A stretch of 64,000 nt of DNA from Thermostichus vulcanus str. 'Rupite'. GTDB lineage: Bacteria; Cyanobacteriota; Cyanobacteriia; Thermostichales; Thermostichaceae. The position numbers and the translations under genes are program-made. Shown piece after piece: positions 29,221-38,515 of the stretch. The stretch covers positions 1-64,000 of the forward strand of contig NZ_JAFIRA010000002.1 in NCBI RefSeq assembly GCF_022848905.1. Reading direction: 5' to 3'. Under the pieces are notes generated by a model. The model saw only the letters and a program-made list of their open reading frames with translations. It did no database searches and was not told where the DNA came from. Each line of letters opens with the position of its first letter. Positions within the stretch are counted from its first letter, which is position 1.

Positions 29221-29726
29221 ACCTTGTCCTCCTTGTTGGAAAGTTGTTGATTCAACCAAGCTCCTGCTGCTACATTGGATGTGGAAAGCCGCTCTAATGT
29301 TTGATTGAGAAGCTCTATCTTGAGTCCATCCAAGACTCTAGATACTTCGGTTTCAACATAAGTCTTGCTCTCAGACATCGTAAAAGCAAACACTCGCTTA
29401 CCTTTGATATCAATGACCCAATACTCCCGGATCCCTAGTTCTGCATAGAGATCCCCTTTTTGATGCATCTCTGAGGCAAGTGTTGTGTCAGAAACTTCTC
29501 CTACTAAATCAGGAGCTCGATAGCAATTAAGATTGATATATCGTCTTTCACCTTCCCGATAGATAGGTATATCTCCACCCACATAGAGAATCAAGTCGGG
29601 AGCAGCAGCTTGGATCCCTTGCTTTTCCAGAAGGCATCCTCTATCCCGCAGTTTTTCGTAGTCCGACCAGCTAGCAGTTTGCCACCGTGCTTCAATCACT
29701 TCGAACTTATCTACAGAAAGAGTCAT
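29217..29726 (-). CDS. Uma2-family putative endonuclease in cmr operon (second copy)
   Basis: A 169-aa, N-terminally short member of the Uma2 family. Core motifs are AAAPDLILYVGG, APDLVGEVSDTTLASE and ELGIREYWVIDIKGKRVFAF. The usual N-terminal 'EG-MSP-H' segment is missing, so it may be truncated or a compact variant, although the ATGA overlap with the cmr4 stop supports this start. It is flanked on both sides by 4-bp overlaps with cmr4 and cmr5, an arrangement expected for a fixed operon member rather than a recent insertion. Confidence 0.78.
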   Translation of the reverse strand: MTLSVDKFEVIEARWQTASWSDYEKLRDRGCLLEKQGIQAAAPDLILYVGGDIPIYREGERRYINLNCYRAPDLVGEVSDTTLASEMHQKGDLYAELGIREYWVIDIKGKRVFAFTMSESKTYVETEVSRVLDGLKIELLNQTLERLSTSNVAAGAWLNQQLSNKEDKV

Positions 29727-30496
29727 CGGGATCCCTCCTCACTAAAGACCTGGACAAAACCACGTCCTAAACTTTCTTGCCCGCCAATTTGCATAAGATC
29801 AGGCAGCATCTTCTGGAACTGTTCACGCGCCTGAGCTGAGGTCCCATTGGCCTGTGCCGTCACCCCCCAGGGGAAGTACATCAAGCTATCTGGCGGTATG
29901 GCTTCCTCGTATCGAAATCCTCCTTCAACCACCTTATGCTCGTCTAATTTCACCTTAACCTGCCGCCACAAACTCATCTGTATCAAGGTCGCGCAATGTT
30001 GATCTGGCAACACGATTACCTTTGTAATATCAGATCCTTTAATACAGTCGGCCGCCTTATCCCATTCTTTGAGATGATCTTTTTTGAGGATCGCATCTTT
30101 TAGATAGACCGGTTTTTCAGTTCCCAGGTTTGTGCTGTATTCCGGCGGGATCTCCAACTCTTTTCCAGAAGCTCGAATCCAGCGTTTCAACAGCAATGGG
30201 CAGCTAATCCACACCACCCCATGACTGAGGGAGGGAACCGGAACCCACAACAGGGATCCATCCCCAATCCAAATGGAGCCTTGGTGGAGGTTTTCCCCAT
30301 CAGCAATTTCATTTCCAAATAGCTGAAATTTGAGCTCTTGATCAGTCACACTTGCCCTTAGCCTTCCTCGAATCGTACTAGAAGGGATGTAGGGCAAATT
30401 AGTATGGGATTCTCGTGCAATTCCCAACAGATTTCCCTCTTGAGTTGTACCACCGGTGTGGAGAGGAGATAGTAGAGTCAGGTAGATAATGTTCAT
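29723..30496 (-). CDS. cmr4: Cmr4 (Cas7) backbone subunit of type III-B complex
   Basis: A 257-aa RAMP protein that would form the repeated backbone along the crRNA. The first strand YLTLLSPLHTGG matches the Cmr4 'ltPLHvG' start, THTNLPYIPSSTIRGRLR-like text gives the RAMP motif, and the C-terminal LMQIGGQESLGRGFV is the Gly-rich loop. In Cmr4 the slicing Asp sits in a loop reading roughly DLPIQRE; here the corresponding place reads NLLGIARE, so the catalytic Asp seems absent. Target-RNA cleavage may therefore be weak or lost. The stop overlaps the following Uma2 start. Confidence 0.88.
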   Translation of the reverse strand: MNIIYLTLLSPLHTGGTTQEGNLLGIARESHTNLPYIPSSTIRGRLRASVTDQELKFQLFGNEIADGENLHQGSIWIGDGSLLWVPVPSLSHGVVWISCPLLLKRWIRASGKELEIPPEYSTNLGTEKPVYLKDAILKKDHLKEWDKAADCIKGSDITKVIVLPDQHCATLIQMSLWRQVKVKLDEHKVVEGGFRYEEAIPPDSLMYFPWGVTAQANGTSAQAREQFQKMLPDLMQIGGQESLGRGFVQVFSEEGSR

Positions 30497-30563
30497 GGTC
30501 TGTCCTCCAAAGTTTTCACAATTTGACTAAGGTGTAACCAGAATCGTAATAAGTGAGGCCAAT

Positions 30564-32250
<1,687 letters not shown>

Positions 32251-32256
32251 AGACTC

Positions 32257-35200
32257 TTACCCCTGTATGGTAATATGGCGGTTTCTGACAATAAATGCTG
32301 CTAGTTTTAGCCAGTTTTTAATGGCTTCATCTCGTTTTCCTACTTGTTCTGTACCCTGAGTGTGGTTCCAGAGATGCTCTAGATAGCTGCACAGTTTTTG
32401 TTTGAATTCTTGCTTGCCCTCTGGATCCCCCTTAAAGAGATCCCGCCGTTCACAAAAGAGGTTCACCCAACTCATAATGGCATCATAGATGGGGGCTGGG
32501 TGCTGCTCCCACAGTTGGGCGGCTTGCTCGAAGAGAGAACTTTGATCGTCTTCTAAGTTCAACAGCTTCCAGTCAAAATCCAGAAGATCTTTCCAGAGAT
32601 TAAAAGTGTCAAACTTACTGGTGGCTTTTAGTTGGTTGCCATTGGCATACAGCACTCGCACCTGAACAGCATCCTTTTTGTTGCCAGTGGCATCTTGGTG
32701 TTTTTTGGCTTCCGATTCAGCCTCCCAGAGGTTCTCTAGGGCAATCGCCAGAGGTACCGATTCATGTGCAATCACCACCCCAAAACTAATGGAAGCTTCC
32801 GATCCCATCGTAAATAAGGGTCGCCGACTAAGTCCGGGCGGGGGATCCCCTTTCTGCCATGTCCAATAGTTACCTTGATTATCAAACTCATGGGCATCAT
32901 CTCGATCCCCTCGAAAACACTGGCGAATATCCCACAGCCAGCTATCCCATTCCCATAGATTAAGATAAGCTAAAACATCATCGCCACCCCCATAAATTAA
33001 GCGCCCAGCATACCGTTGCTCTGTTAGATAGGGCACCAATTGATTGGAAAAATCCAGCAGCGCTCGACTGAGGGCACTATGAGTAGCTGGCCCCATGCGT
33101 TTGCGAACCGTTTTAACAAATGTACTGAATTCCTTCCTAACCTCTTGCAGCTCCTTTTGGTGAATAACCTTGCCAATTTCACGCTCCCTACCCTCGGCCA
33201 AATTTTGAATAGGCTGGGGCAAATAATGAAAGTAAGGCTTCATTTTGGATCCCTTCAGCCATTCACTCATATCATCCCCATCCCCAGCAGCCAGCACATA
33301 CCAACTGGCAGGGTTAACACCGGGATAAAACCGGCTGATGATCCGCTCAATGCCTTGGCGATAGCTGCGTTTGATCTGGAGGATGTCACGGTTGAGCTGA
33401 TCTCGGACGGCAGAATCCCGTTCCTGCTCCAACTCAGCCTCAAGCTCCCGCAATTCCGGGGTATCGGCATCTTCAACCAGCCAACCGGCATTCAAGAGAC
33501 GGGGATGATAGTCAAAATTCCGTTGATCCGCCCAAGGGATCCCCCATTTTCCCTGCATTTCCCGGATGACCTGTCTAGCCCAGGGAAAATCGTTCAAGAT
33601 GGCTTGACAGACTCTTTGAAAATGGCGGTAATGGCGAGATCCTTGACTGTCTTGGGTCTTCAAATACCCTGCTACTCCTGCCGTTAAGTCCGGATAGCAG
33701 GCAGCAATGGCCCCTTCATCTTCACCTAAGGCAGGAAAGAGTGCGGGCAGGATTTTGTGCAAACCGCGTTTCACGGTTTCTGTGGCATTGAGTTGTTCCC
33801 GCCCATCAAAAAGACCGGCACTGCGACCCCAGTAACGCCGACTTTCCCCTTCAGTCAGCCAGCGATTCCCGGCTGTGGGATGCACCACCGGCCCAATCCC
33901 GGAAATGGTGCTGCGGGGGCCAAAAGCCACGGGTAATTCCCAGTCACGGGGATTTTTGCAGGCCGCTTGTACCCGTCGGGTTTGATCCACCACCGCTGCC
34001 CACCAGGATCCGACATTGGCTCCAGACTTGTATTGGCGATGATTGCCCTGCTCATCCAAAAAGCTCCGGCGCAGAAACGCCAATTCCTCATTCAGAAACA
34101 ATTTTTGCTCTTGGGAGAGGTGATAGGTTTGATTTTGCGCTGCCACCCAGGGATCCTGGTCAATGCTGTCTTGGGATTTGAGGATCCCGGTATCTTTGAG
34201 GGGGGAATTGAGATCACCAATGGGGACAGCGGCCCAGTAGTGTTGCCATTGCTGCTCCAGCCAGCCCTGCCAGGTGGGATCCGTCTTGCTCAAATGCTGC
34301 ATCCAACGGCGTTGCTCCTGAAGGTGGCTGAAAACCTGATCCGATAGGTTTCTCCATTCTTCCAGGAGCGTTTGTTGGGCCAGTTGCATGGCCGCTTGAA
34401 CTTTCTCCTGAGGCAAGATCACCAGAATCACGTTGGGGAAGCCAGCGGTGAGCAGCTTGTGGGATTGGGGTTGCTCAACCCAATCGGAAAATTGGGGATA
34501 CTTCTGCAGCAGCCAGTAGTCAATCAGAGGCTGGGCATAGAGACTGGGGTAAAGCACGCAGTCGGGGCCATATTTCAGGGCAAGCTTCCAGCAAATGCAC
34601 GCAGAAAGATAGTGCAATAGCCAGGATCCCGCCCAGAAATCCCGCATTTTGCGGCTGGCTTTGATCAATTCCTGAATGGGACTGAAGGTAAAACTGGCCA
34701 GGTAGGGATGGCTTTTGCGGAGATCCGTGTAACCGGCCAGGGATCCCGCCAAGGCGGCGGTAATACTGGCATGAGTCCAAATGGATCCATCCGGTAGGCG
34801 GGTTTCGGCGGGCATGAGCATCAGGCTCTCATCCCCAAATTCTTGGCAGATGGCCTGCGGGAAACAGCGCCAAAACCACCAAAACACTTTTTGCGGATCC
34901 CTTTCTTCCCAGATCCAGGCGGGGACCACTGTTTCTTCTCGCTGTCTTAGATACTCGGCGCGGTTGTTGGCCTGATGCAGATCTCGATGTTCATCAGGGG
35001 AAAGCTGCCAAAAGGTTTTGGTGCCGGAGAGAAGGTGGCTCATTTCCAAGCCAATGCCTAGGGTAACCCCACGATCTTGGGTTTGGTAATCAACGGCTAC
35101 AGGCAAATGGCCGATGGCAGAACGGTCGCTAGCAGAAGCAATCAGGTCAGAGTCACCGATATACTTAGCCAGGCTATTGGCTCCTTGGGATTTGGGCGAT

Positions 35201-35328
35201 TGCCACCCCTCCATCACCGCCAAACGCGGCCATACTCCTTCTCCACCCCGGCCACTTTGGTCATGAAGAGCCTTTAGGGCCGGATCATGCAAAAGGCCCC
35301 AGATTTTCGCTTGCCAGTAATAAGACAT
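32257..35328 (-). CDS. cas10: Cas10/Cmr2 signature subunit of type III-B CRISPR
   Basis: A 1023-aa Cas10. The N-terminal HD motif appears as KIWGLLHDPALKAL (His14, Asp15), suggesting a possible ssDNase site. The first Palm domain carries LAAGDGDDMSEWL near residue 680, and the second the cyclase motif YGGGDDVLAYL near residue 780, so the GGDD needed for cyclic-oligoadenylate synthesis is intact. ATG at 35328 (MSYYWQAKIW) is preferred over the frame opening at 35370, which adds 14 unlikely residues. It follows csx1 after 263 bp that contain a stable hairpin, and starts the tight run of effector genes. Confidence 0.95.
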   Translation of the reverse strand: MSYYWQAKIWGLLHDPALKALHDQSGRGGEGVWPRLAVMEGWQSPKSQGANSLAKYIGDSDLIASASDRSAIGHLPVAVDYQTQDRGVTLGIGLEMSHLLSGTKTFWQLSPDEHRDLHQANNRAEYLRQREETVVPAWIWEERDPQKVFWWFWRCFPQAICQEFGDESLMLMPAETRLPDGSIWTHASITAALAGSLAGYTDLRKSHPYLASFTFSPIQELIKASRKMRDFWAGSWLLHYLSACICWKLALKYGPDCVLYPSLYAQPLIDYWLLQKYPQFSDWVEQPQSHKLLTAGFPNVILVILPQEKVQAAMQLAQQTLLEEWRNLSDQVFSHLQEQRRWMQHLSKTDPTWQGWLEQQWQHYWAAVPIGDLNSPLKDTGILKSQDSIDQDPWVAAQNQTYHLSQEQKLFLNEELAFLRRSFLDEQGNHRQYKSGANVGSWWAAVVDQTRRVQAACKNPRDWELPVAFGPRSTISGIGPVVHPTAGNRWLTEGESRRYWGRSAGLFDGREQLNATETVKRGLHKILPALFPALGEDEGAIAACYPDLTAGVAGYLKTQDSQGSRHYRHFQRVCQAILNDFPWARQVIREMQGKWGIPWADQRNFDYHPRLLNAGWLVEDADTPELRELEAELEQERDSAVRDQLNRDILQIKRSYRQGIERIISRFYPGVNPASWYVLAAGDGDDMSEWLKGSKMKPYFHYLPQPIQNLAEGREREIGKVIHQKELQEVRKEFSTFVKTVRKRMGPATHSALSRALLDFSNQLVPYLTEQRYAGRLIYGGGDDVLAYLNLWEWDSWLWDIRQCFRGDRDDAHEFDNQGNYWTWQKGDPPPGLSRRPLFTMGSEASISFGVVIAHESVPLAIALENLWEAESEAKKHQDATGNKKDAVQVRVLYANGNQLKATSKFDTFNLWKDLLDFDWKLLNLEDDQSSLFEQAAQLWEQHPAPIYDAIMSWVNLFCERRDLFKGDPEGKQEFKQKLCSYLEHLWNHTQGTEQVGKRDEAIKNWLKLAAFIVRNRHITIQG

Positions 35329-35505
35329 GGGTTGCCTTCCTTTAAAAAGTAATGCAAAGGCTTTATGCAAAAGCTGAAATCCATTCGAGTGACACTACAT
35401 TCCACTACAGAATGCTTCTCATTATCGGAAGTATCATTGGGATCCTAGAGGTCCTTCAGCATTTCTCTAGGTTGATGGACAGGTTGAAGTTTTCTGTTTT
35501 CTGCT

Positions 35506-35550
35506 TCCCTCCAATTCCCTACACCTGAGTGTAAAGGGAGTTGGAAGGGA
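35506..35550. repeat. Strong imperfect hairpin between csx1 and cas10
   Basis: Arms TCCCTCCAATTCCCTACAC and GTGTAAAGGGAGTTGGAAGGGA pair over about 18 bp with two small bulges around a CTGA loop. No T-run follows in the transcription direction, so it is not a typical terminator; a processing or attenuation site is possible. Confidence 0.6.
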
Positions 35551-35591
35551 GCCCTTCCATTTGCTTCAGCAGGACGGAGTTCTTAGGTTAC

Positions 35592-36833
35592 CTACAGGTT
35601 GTGAGTTAGGGATGGGAACAAGCTGCACAGCTCAGGTAGCAGACGGGTTGAGACGTACTCTTCTATTCTTTCTGCTGGAATTGGATCCTCAACTTCGCTC
35701 ATCTGGGTATGGGCAACATCATTGCGGTAGCTGGTCAACCTCGACCAACAGGCGGCTAGCTGCTGCGGATCCGAAACATGGCTGGCCACTGGCTGATTGA
35801 GGCCGGGGGTATCCCCTTTCCCCGTCATGCTGCCCAGTTGGCGTTCGATCGCTTCTCGGTAGACTCGCTCTCGGTAGTTGCGGATCCCTTCACAGATACA
35901 CAGGGCCGAGACGACCCACTCACGGGCCAGCAAAATGGCTTGAACACTGAATTGTTTATCTGCGTACCATTTCAACAGTTGAAATTGTTTCTGGATCTGT
36001 AACACCTCATCCTGAAGTGCTTCTGGAGGCAGAGCCAGCTGGGCATAGCTGTCTTGAATACTTTGCAGCAATAGACCAAAAGGTTTCGCAAATTCACCCA
36101 CCTCTTGGGTGAGCCGCTGCGTGGATTGTCGTTGCAGGCGGGGCAGATCCGCCTCAATCAGGCTGACAGGTCGCACGAGTTCAATGGAGCGGGAGATGTC
36201 TTTGATAACCTTCCCAAAGTTCTGTAAGGTGGTGGGCCCGGGGGCCTCAGAGGTAGGGCCACGACGATAAAAATCTCTGTGGATGGTTCTTAGCAACTCA
36301 CCCAGCTCCAGGGCAGAACCCGTGGTAGTGAACTTGTCAGTGGCGGTGAGCCAGTCCAATAGACGCAGGGCCGGGGTCAGATCCACAATCGGGCTTTGGG
36401 ATTCCTCTGGGCGATAGAGACCATAGTAGATGCCCTGGATAGGAACCTTTTTGGCCTTGCGCAAAAAGGCAGCTCCCAGCAGCACCAGCACAGGGATGGA
36501 GCGGAAGGCATGGGTGATGTCGAAGATGATCTCATCGGCAGGGTCAATGCTGTCCACCAGGGTTTCAAAAAGAGTCCAAATTTCGGCTTCGGTTTCGCCA
36601 GAGGGAATGTTGCGATCTTGAAGCTCCACATCTGCCGGAAGGGATGCCTGCAGGGATCCCCAATGTTTGCTTCGGGCTTGCGGTGTTAAGAGGATGATGA
36701 CCTTTTCAATTTCAAAGATCTGACAGAGAGCTTGAGCAATGTAGCCAGTGGAGTCGGCCACTCTGTCTTTAAAGACATAGCGAGTTGATTTGTAGTCGCC
36801 GGTACCGATGGTGGTCAATAGGGTTTTGGTCAT
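35592..36833 (-). CDS. csx1: Csx1-type CARF-HEPN ancillary ribonuclease
   Basis: A 413-aa Csx1/TIGR02221-like protein. The N-terminal Rossmann-like CARF domain starts KTLLTTIGTGDYKSTRYVF and includes IIFDITHAFRSIPVLVLLG, as in the family. The C-terminal HEPN domain carries the RNase motif RNDVAH (Arg370, His375). Such enzymes are activated by cyclic oligoadenylates from Cas10 and cleave RNA non-specifically. I use ATG at 36833 instead of the frame opening at 36899. It lies upstream of cas10 on the same strand, separated by the hairpin region. Confidence 0.9.
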   Translation of the reverse strand: MTKTLLTTIGTGDYKSTRYVFKDRVADSTGYIAQALCQIFEIEKVIILLTPQARSKHWGSLQASLPADVELQDRNIPSGETEAEIWTLFETLVDSIDPADEIIFDITHAFRSIPVLVLLGAAFLRKAKKVPIQGIYYGLYRPEESQSPIVDLTPALRLLDWLTATDKFTTTGSALELGELLRTIHRDFYRRGPTSEAPGPTTLQNFGKVIKDISRSIELVRPVSLIEADLPRLQRQSTQRLTQEVGEFAKPFGLLLQSIQDSYAQLALPPEALQDEVLQIQKQFQLLKWYADKQFSVQAILLAREWVVSALCICEGIRNYRERVYREAIERQLGSMTGKGDTPGLNQPVASHVSDPQQLAACWSRLTSYRNDVAHTQMSEVEDPIPAERIEEYVSTRLLPELCSLFPSLTHNL

Positions 36834-36932
36834 GTTCAGCCTAGGTTTGGGGTTTTGGTGATGGGAGAGTTGAGGCTTGTTGGTTAAGGAGAATTGCAAT
36901 GGGAGAAGATGACTTGAAAAGATTGGAAAAGA

Positions 36933-37376
36933 CTAGAAAAGTTGGAAGAAGACCAACCCTTGCTTGGATCCTATCGTGTATGCGCTGAGCAGCTCTTGAT
37001 AAATCTCTAACCCTGAAGGGGTGAAGTTCCATCTCCCCGCATAGGTTCGGAAATCCTCCACCAACCGCTGACAGGTTCTGGGTCCATAGAGCAAGGGAAA
37101 ACTGGAGTCGGCCAACTCAGCAAAAGGCCATCGCCACCTCCAGGTTTTCCAGTCCTGCTCATAAAGATACACCTGACCCAACAACCTGTCCCGCCAAGTC
37201 AAATACCGCCTCGGATCCCCCAGGCAGAGATCTTTTTGATCCCCGTTCACCCGGTAGAAGCCGGGGCACAGCCCATCCCCCCATCGGGTTTTGCAATGAG
37301 GTGGGAGCAGGATCCCTGAGGGATCCGGTTCATCCAGAACTTCAACCTGGCTAGCAGCAGTGACCCACAGCTGCAT
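36933..37376 (-). CDS. Unknown protein at the head of the CRISPR operon
   Basis: A 147-aa protein with no recognised family. It is rich in Trp, Tyr and Leu (YEQDWKTWRWRWPFAE) and carries CKTRWGDGLCPGFYRVNG with a Cys pair early on; no transmembrane segment and no nuclease motif. It is the first gene on the minus strand, 99 bp before csx1, and faces the DUF559-like nuclease gene across a short intergenic region with an inverted repeat. Association with the CRISPR system is by position only. Confidence 0.65.
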   Translation of the reverse strand: MQLWVTAASQVEVLDEPDPSGILLPPHCKTRWGDGLCPGFYRVNGDQKDLCLGDPRRYLTWRDRLLGQVYLYEQDWKTWRWRWPFAELADSSFPLLYGPRTCQRLVEDFRTYAGRWNFTPSGLEIYQELLSAYTIGSKQGLVFFQLF

Positions 37377-37419
37377 AGGTACTTGTTTCCTTTAGCTCAC
37401 CCTTTCCAGTTCACCCTTA

Positions 37420-37441
37420 CTTGGAAGAGGGGTGTTCCAAG
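37420..37441. promoter_or_regulatory. Perfect inverted repeat between divergent genes, possible operator
   Basis: CTTGGAA and TTCCAAG are separated by 8 bp in the 105-bp gap between the operon head gene and the divergent nuclease gene. The dyad is perfect over 7 bp per arm. A bidirectional operator is plausible but unproven. Confidence 0.45.
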
Positions 37442-37481
37442 ACCTGTCACTCTTGAGGGGTAAAGCTAGGAGGCAAGAGCC

Positions 37482-38153
37482 ATGAATTCACTGGTTGCCC
37501 CTGACCGACCTGAAGAAACCGGTCACCTGTTGCGCACCACGCTAATGTTGAAGGTGCTGAGTACCCTGACGCCCGGATTTCACTGGACGACGGATTGGCT
37601 GCATGCCAATGTGCGCGGATCCGAGCAGCCTTTCCAATTTGGGCCCTACCGGCTTAGCTACAAAGGGCAACCGGGGGGGCGCGGTACCGAACACCAGTGG
37701 TGCATTTTTTCGGAGGATAGCCAGCATGCCCAGCGCCTGGAACAAATTGTCAATGGGATCCTCACCCGCAGCCGGATGCCCGTTCCGATTGCCCAGCCTC
37801 AAACCGAAGCTCAGCAGGCGTTCTCCTTTCAGGGAATGACCTATCGTTCACCGGCGGAGGTGGCGATTGCCAAAGTTTTGGAGGCGAGAGGGATCCCTTT
37901 CTTTCCCAATGCACGGTGCCGGATCGTGAATCGGTCAGGAATAACATTAACCCAGGAAACAGATTTCCTGGTTTTTGTGCAAGGAAAAGCACGGATTTTG
38001 GAAGTGGATGGGCGCGAGTTTCATCAAGATGCTGCTGCCGATCATCAGCGGGATCGCCTATTTGCTTTGCATGGCTTACCCACTTACCGCTTCTCAGCTC
38101 AGGAATGCTTGTATGAGCCAGAGGAGGTGGTGAATGAATTTCTAGTTTTGTGA
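37482..38153 (+). CDS. DUF559-like PD-(D/E)XK nuclease-fold protein
   Basis: A 223-aa protein. The C-terminal half (about 115-223) matches the DUF559/Vsr-like endonuclease fold: YRSPAEVAIAKVLEARGIPFFPNARCRI, then TDFLVF (the Asp of the PD motif), ILEVDGREFHQD (ExD followed by His) and DRLFALHGLPTYRFSAQEC. The N-terminal half is of unknown fold. It has a good ribosome-binding site (AGGAGG, 9 bp before ATG). It diverges from the CRISPR operon, sharing the 105-bp intergenic dyad, so it may be part of the same defence island. Its substrate is unknown. Confidence 0.8.
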   Translation: MNSLVAPDRPEETGHLLRTTLMLKVLSTLTPGFHWTTDWLHANVRGSEQPFQFGPYRLSYKGQPGGRGTEHQWCIFSEDSQHAQRLEQIVNGILTRSRMPVPIAQPQTEAQQAFSFQGMTYRSPAEVAIAKVLEARGIPFFPNARCRIVNRSGITLTQETDFLVFVQGKARILEVDGREFHQDAAADHQRDRLFALHGLPTYRFSAQECLYEPEEVVNEFLVL

Positions 38154-38159
38154 CATACT

Positions 38160-38213
38160 CCCGACGCTATACCTACGGTACGCTACGCGAGCATCCTACG
38201 GATAGAGCGCGGG
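38160..38213. repeat. Hairpin resembling a transposon end or terminator
   Basis: CCCGACGCTAT pairs imperfectly with ATAGAGCGCGGG around a GC-rich loop, followed by CTTTTCC. It could terminate the nuclease gene and also recalls short hairpins at IS200/IS605 ends. There is no transposase nearby. Confidence 0.4.
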
Positions 38214-38254
38214 CTTTTCCAGTCTTTCGACCTTTGCGTTTTTGACCAACTTGA

Positions 38255-38327
38255 TACCCCCAAGGGGATTCGAACCCCTGTCGCATCCGTGAAAGGGATG
38301 TGTCCTAGGCCTCTAGACGATGGGGGC
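38255..38327 (-). tRNA. tRNA-Glu (anticodon TTC)
   Basis: Minus-strand cloverleaf with acceptor arms GCCCCCA and TGGGGGT (first pair G-T, usual in tRNA-Glu). The anticodon loop is CTTTCAC between CATCC and GGATG, giving TTC. The T-arm contains GGTTCGAATCC. The discriminator base is A. tRNA-Glu also supplies tetrapyrrole synthesis in cyanobacteria. Confidence 0.96.
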
Positions 38328-38397
38328 ATCTAGAAATGACGAGATCCTGATCCTAGAGAAGCAAGTGTGATCTTGTCAACCTACACTTTTCCCAGAA

Positions 38398-38508
38398 CTA
38401 ATCTGCATCACTTGACCCACCACCGGCCAAATTTAAGATGAGGATCCCCAGCAGGGCCAAACCCAGCAAGCTAGCGATCACCATCGGCTCATCAGGGATT
38501 AAGTCCAT
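38398..38508 (-). CDS. 36-aa single-pass membrane miniprotein downstream of avtA
   Basis: A 36-codon ORF: a short acidic start (MDLIPDEP), a hydrophobic helix of about 20 residues (VIASLLGLALLGILILNLAG) and the Gly/Ser/Asp tail GGSSDAD. A strong GGAGA ribosome-binding site sits 2-7 bp before the ATG and overlaps the avtA stop codon region, so translation is likely. It looks like the small one-helix proteins of photosynthetic complexes (for example PsbX, PetM or Psb30 in size), but I cannot match it to any of them. Another option is a chance ORF, made less likely by the ideal RBS and clean topology. Confidence 0.6.
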   Translation of the reverse strand: MDLIPDEPMVIASLLGLALLGILILNLAGGGSSDAD

Positions 38509-38515
38509 CTTCTCC

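Noticed and set aside
33040..33687. 215-codon open frame antisense to cas10
   Set aside because: It lies inside the Cas10 coding sequence, has no recognisable motif and no ribosome-binding site; a shadow frame.
37482..38153. Possibility that this gene is cas6
   Set aside because: Motifs fit a DUF559/Vsr-like nuclease (ExD plus His), and no RAMP Gly-rich loop is present.
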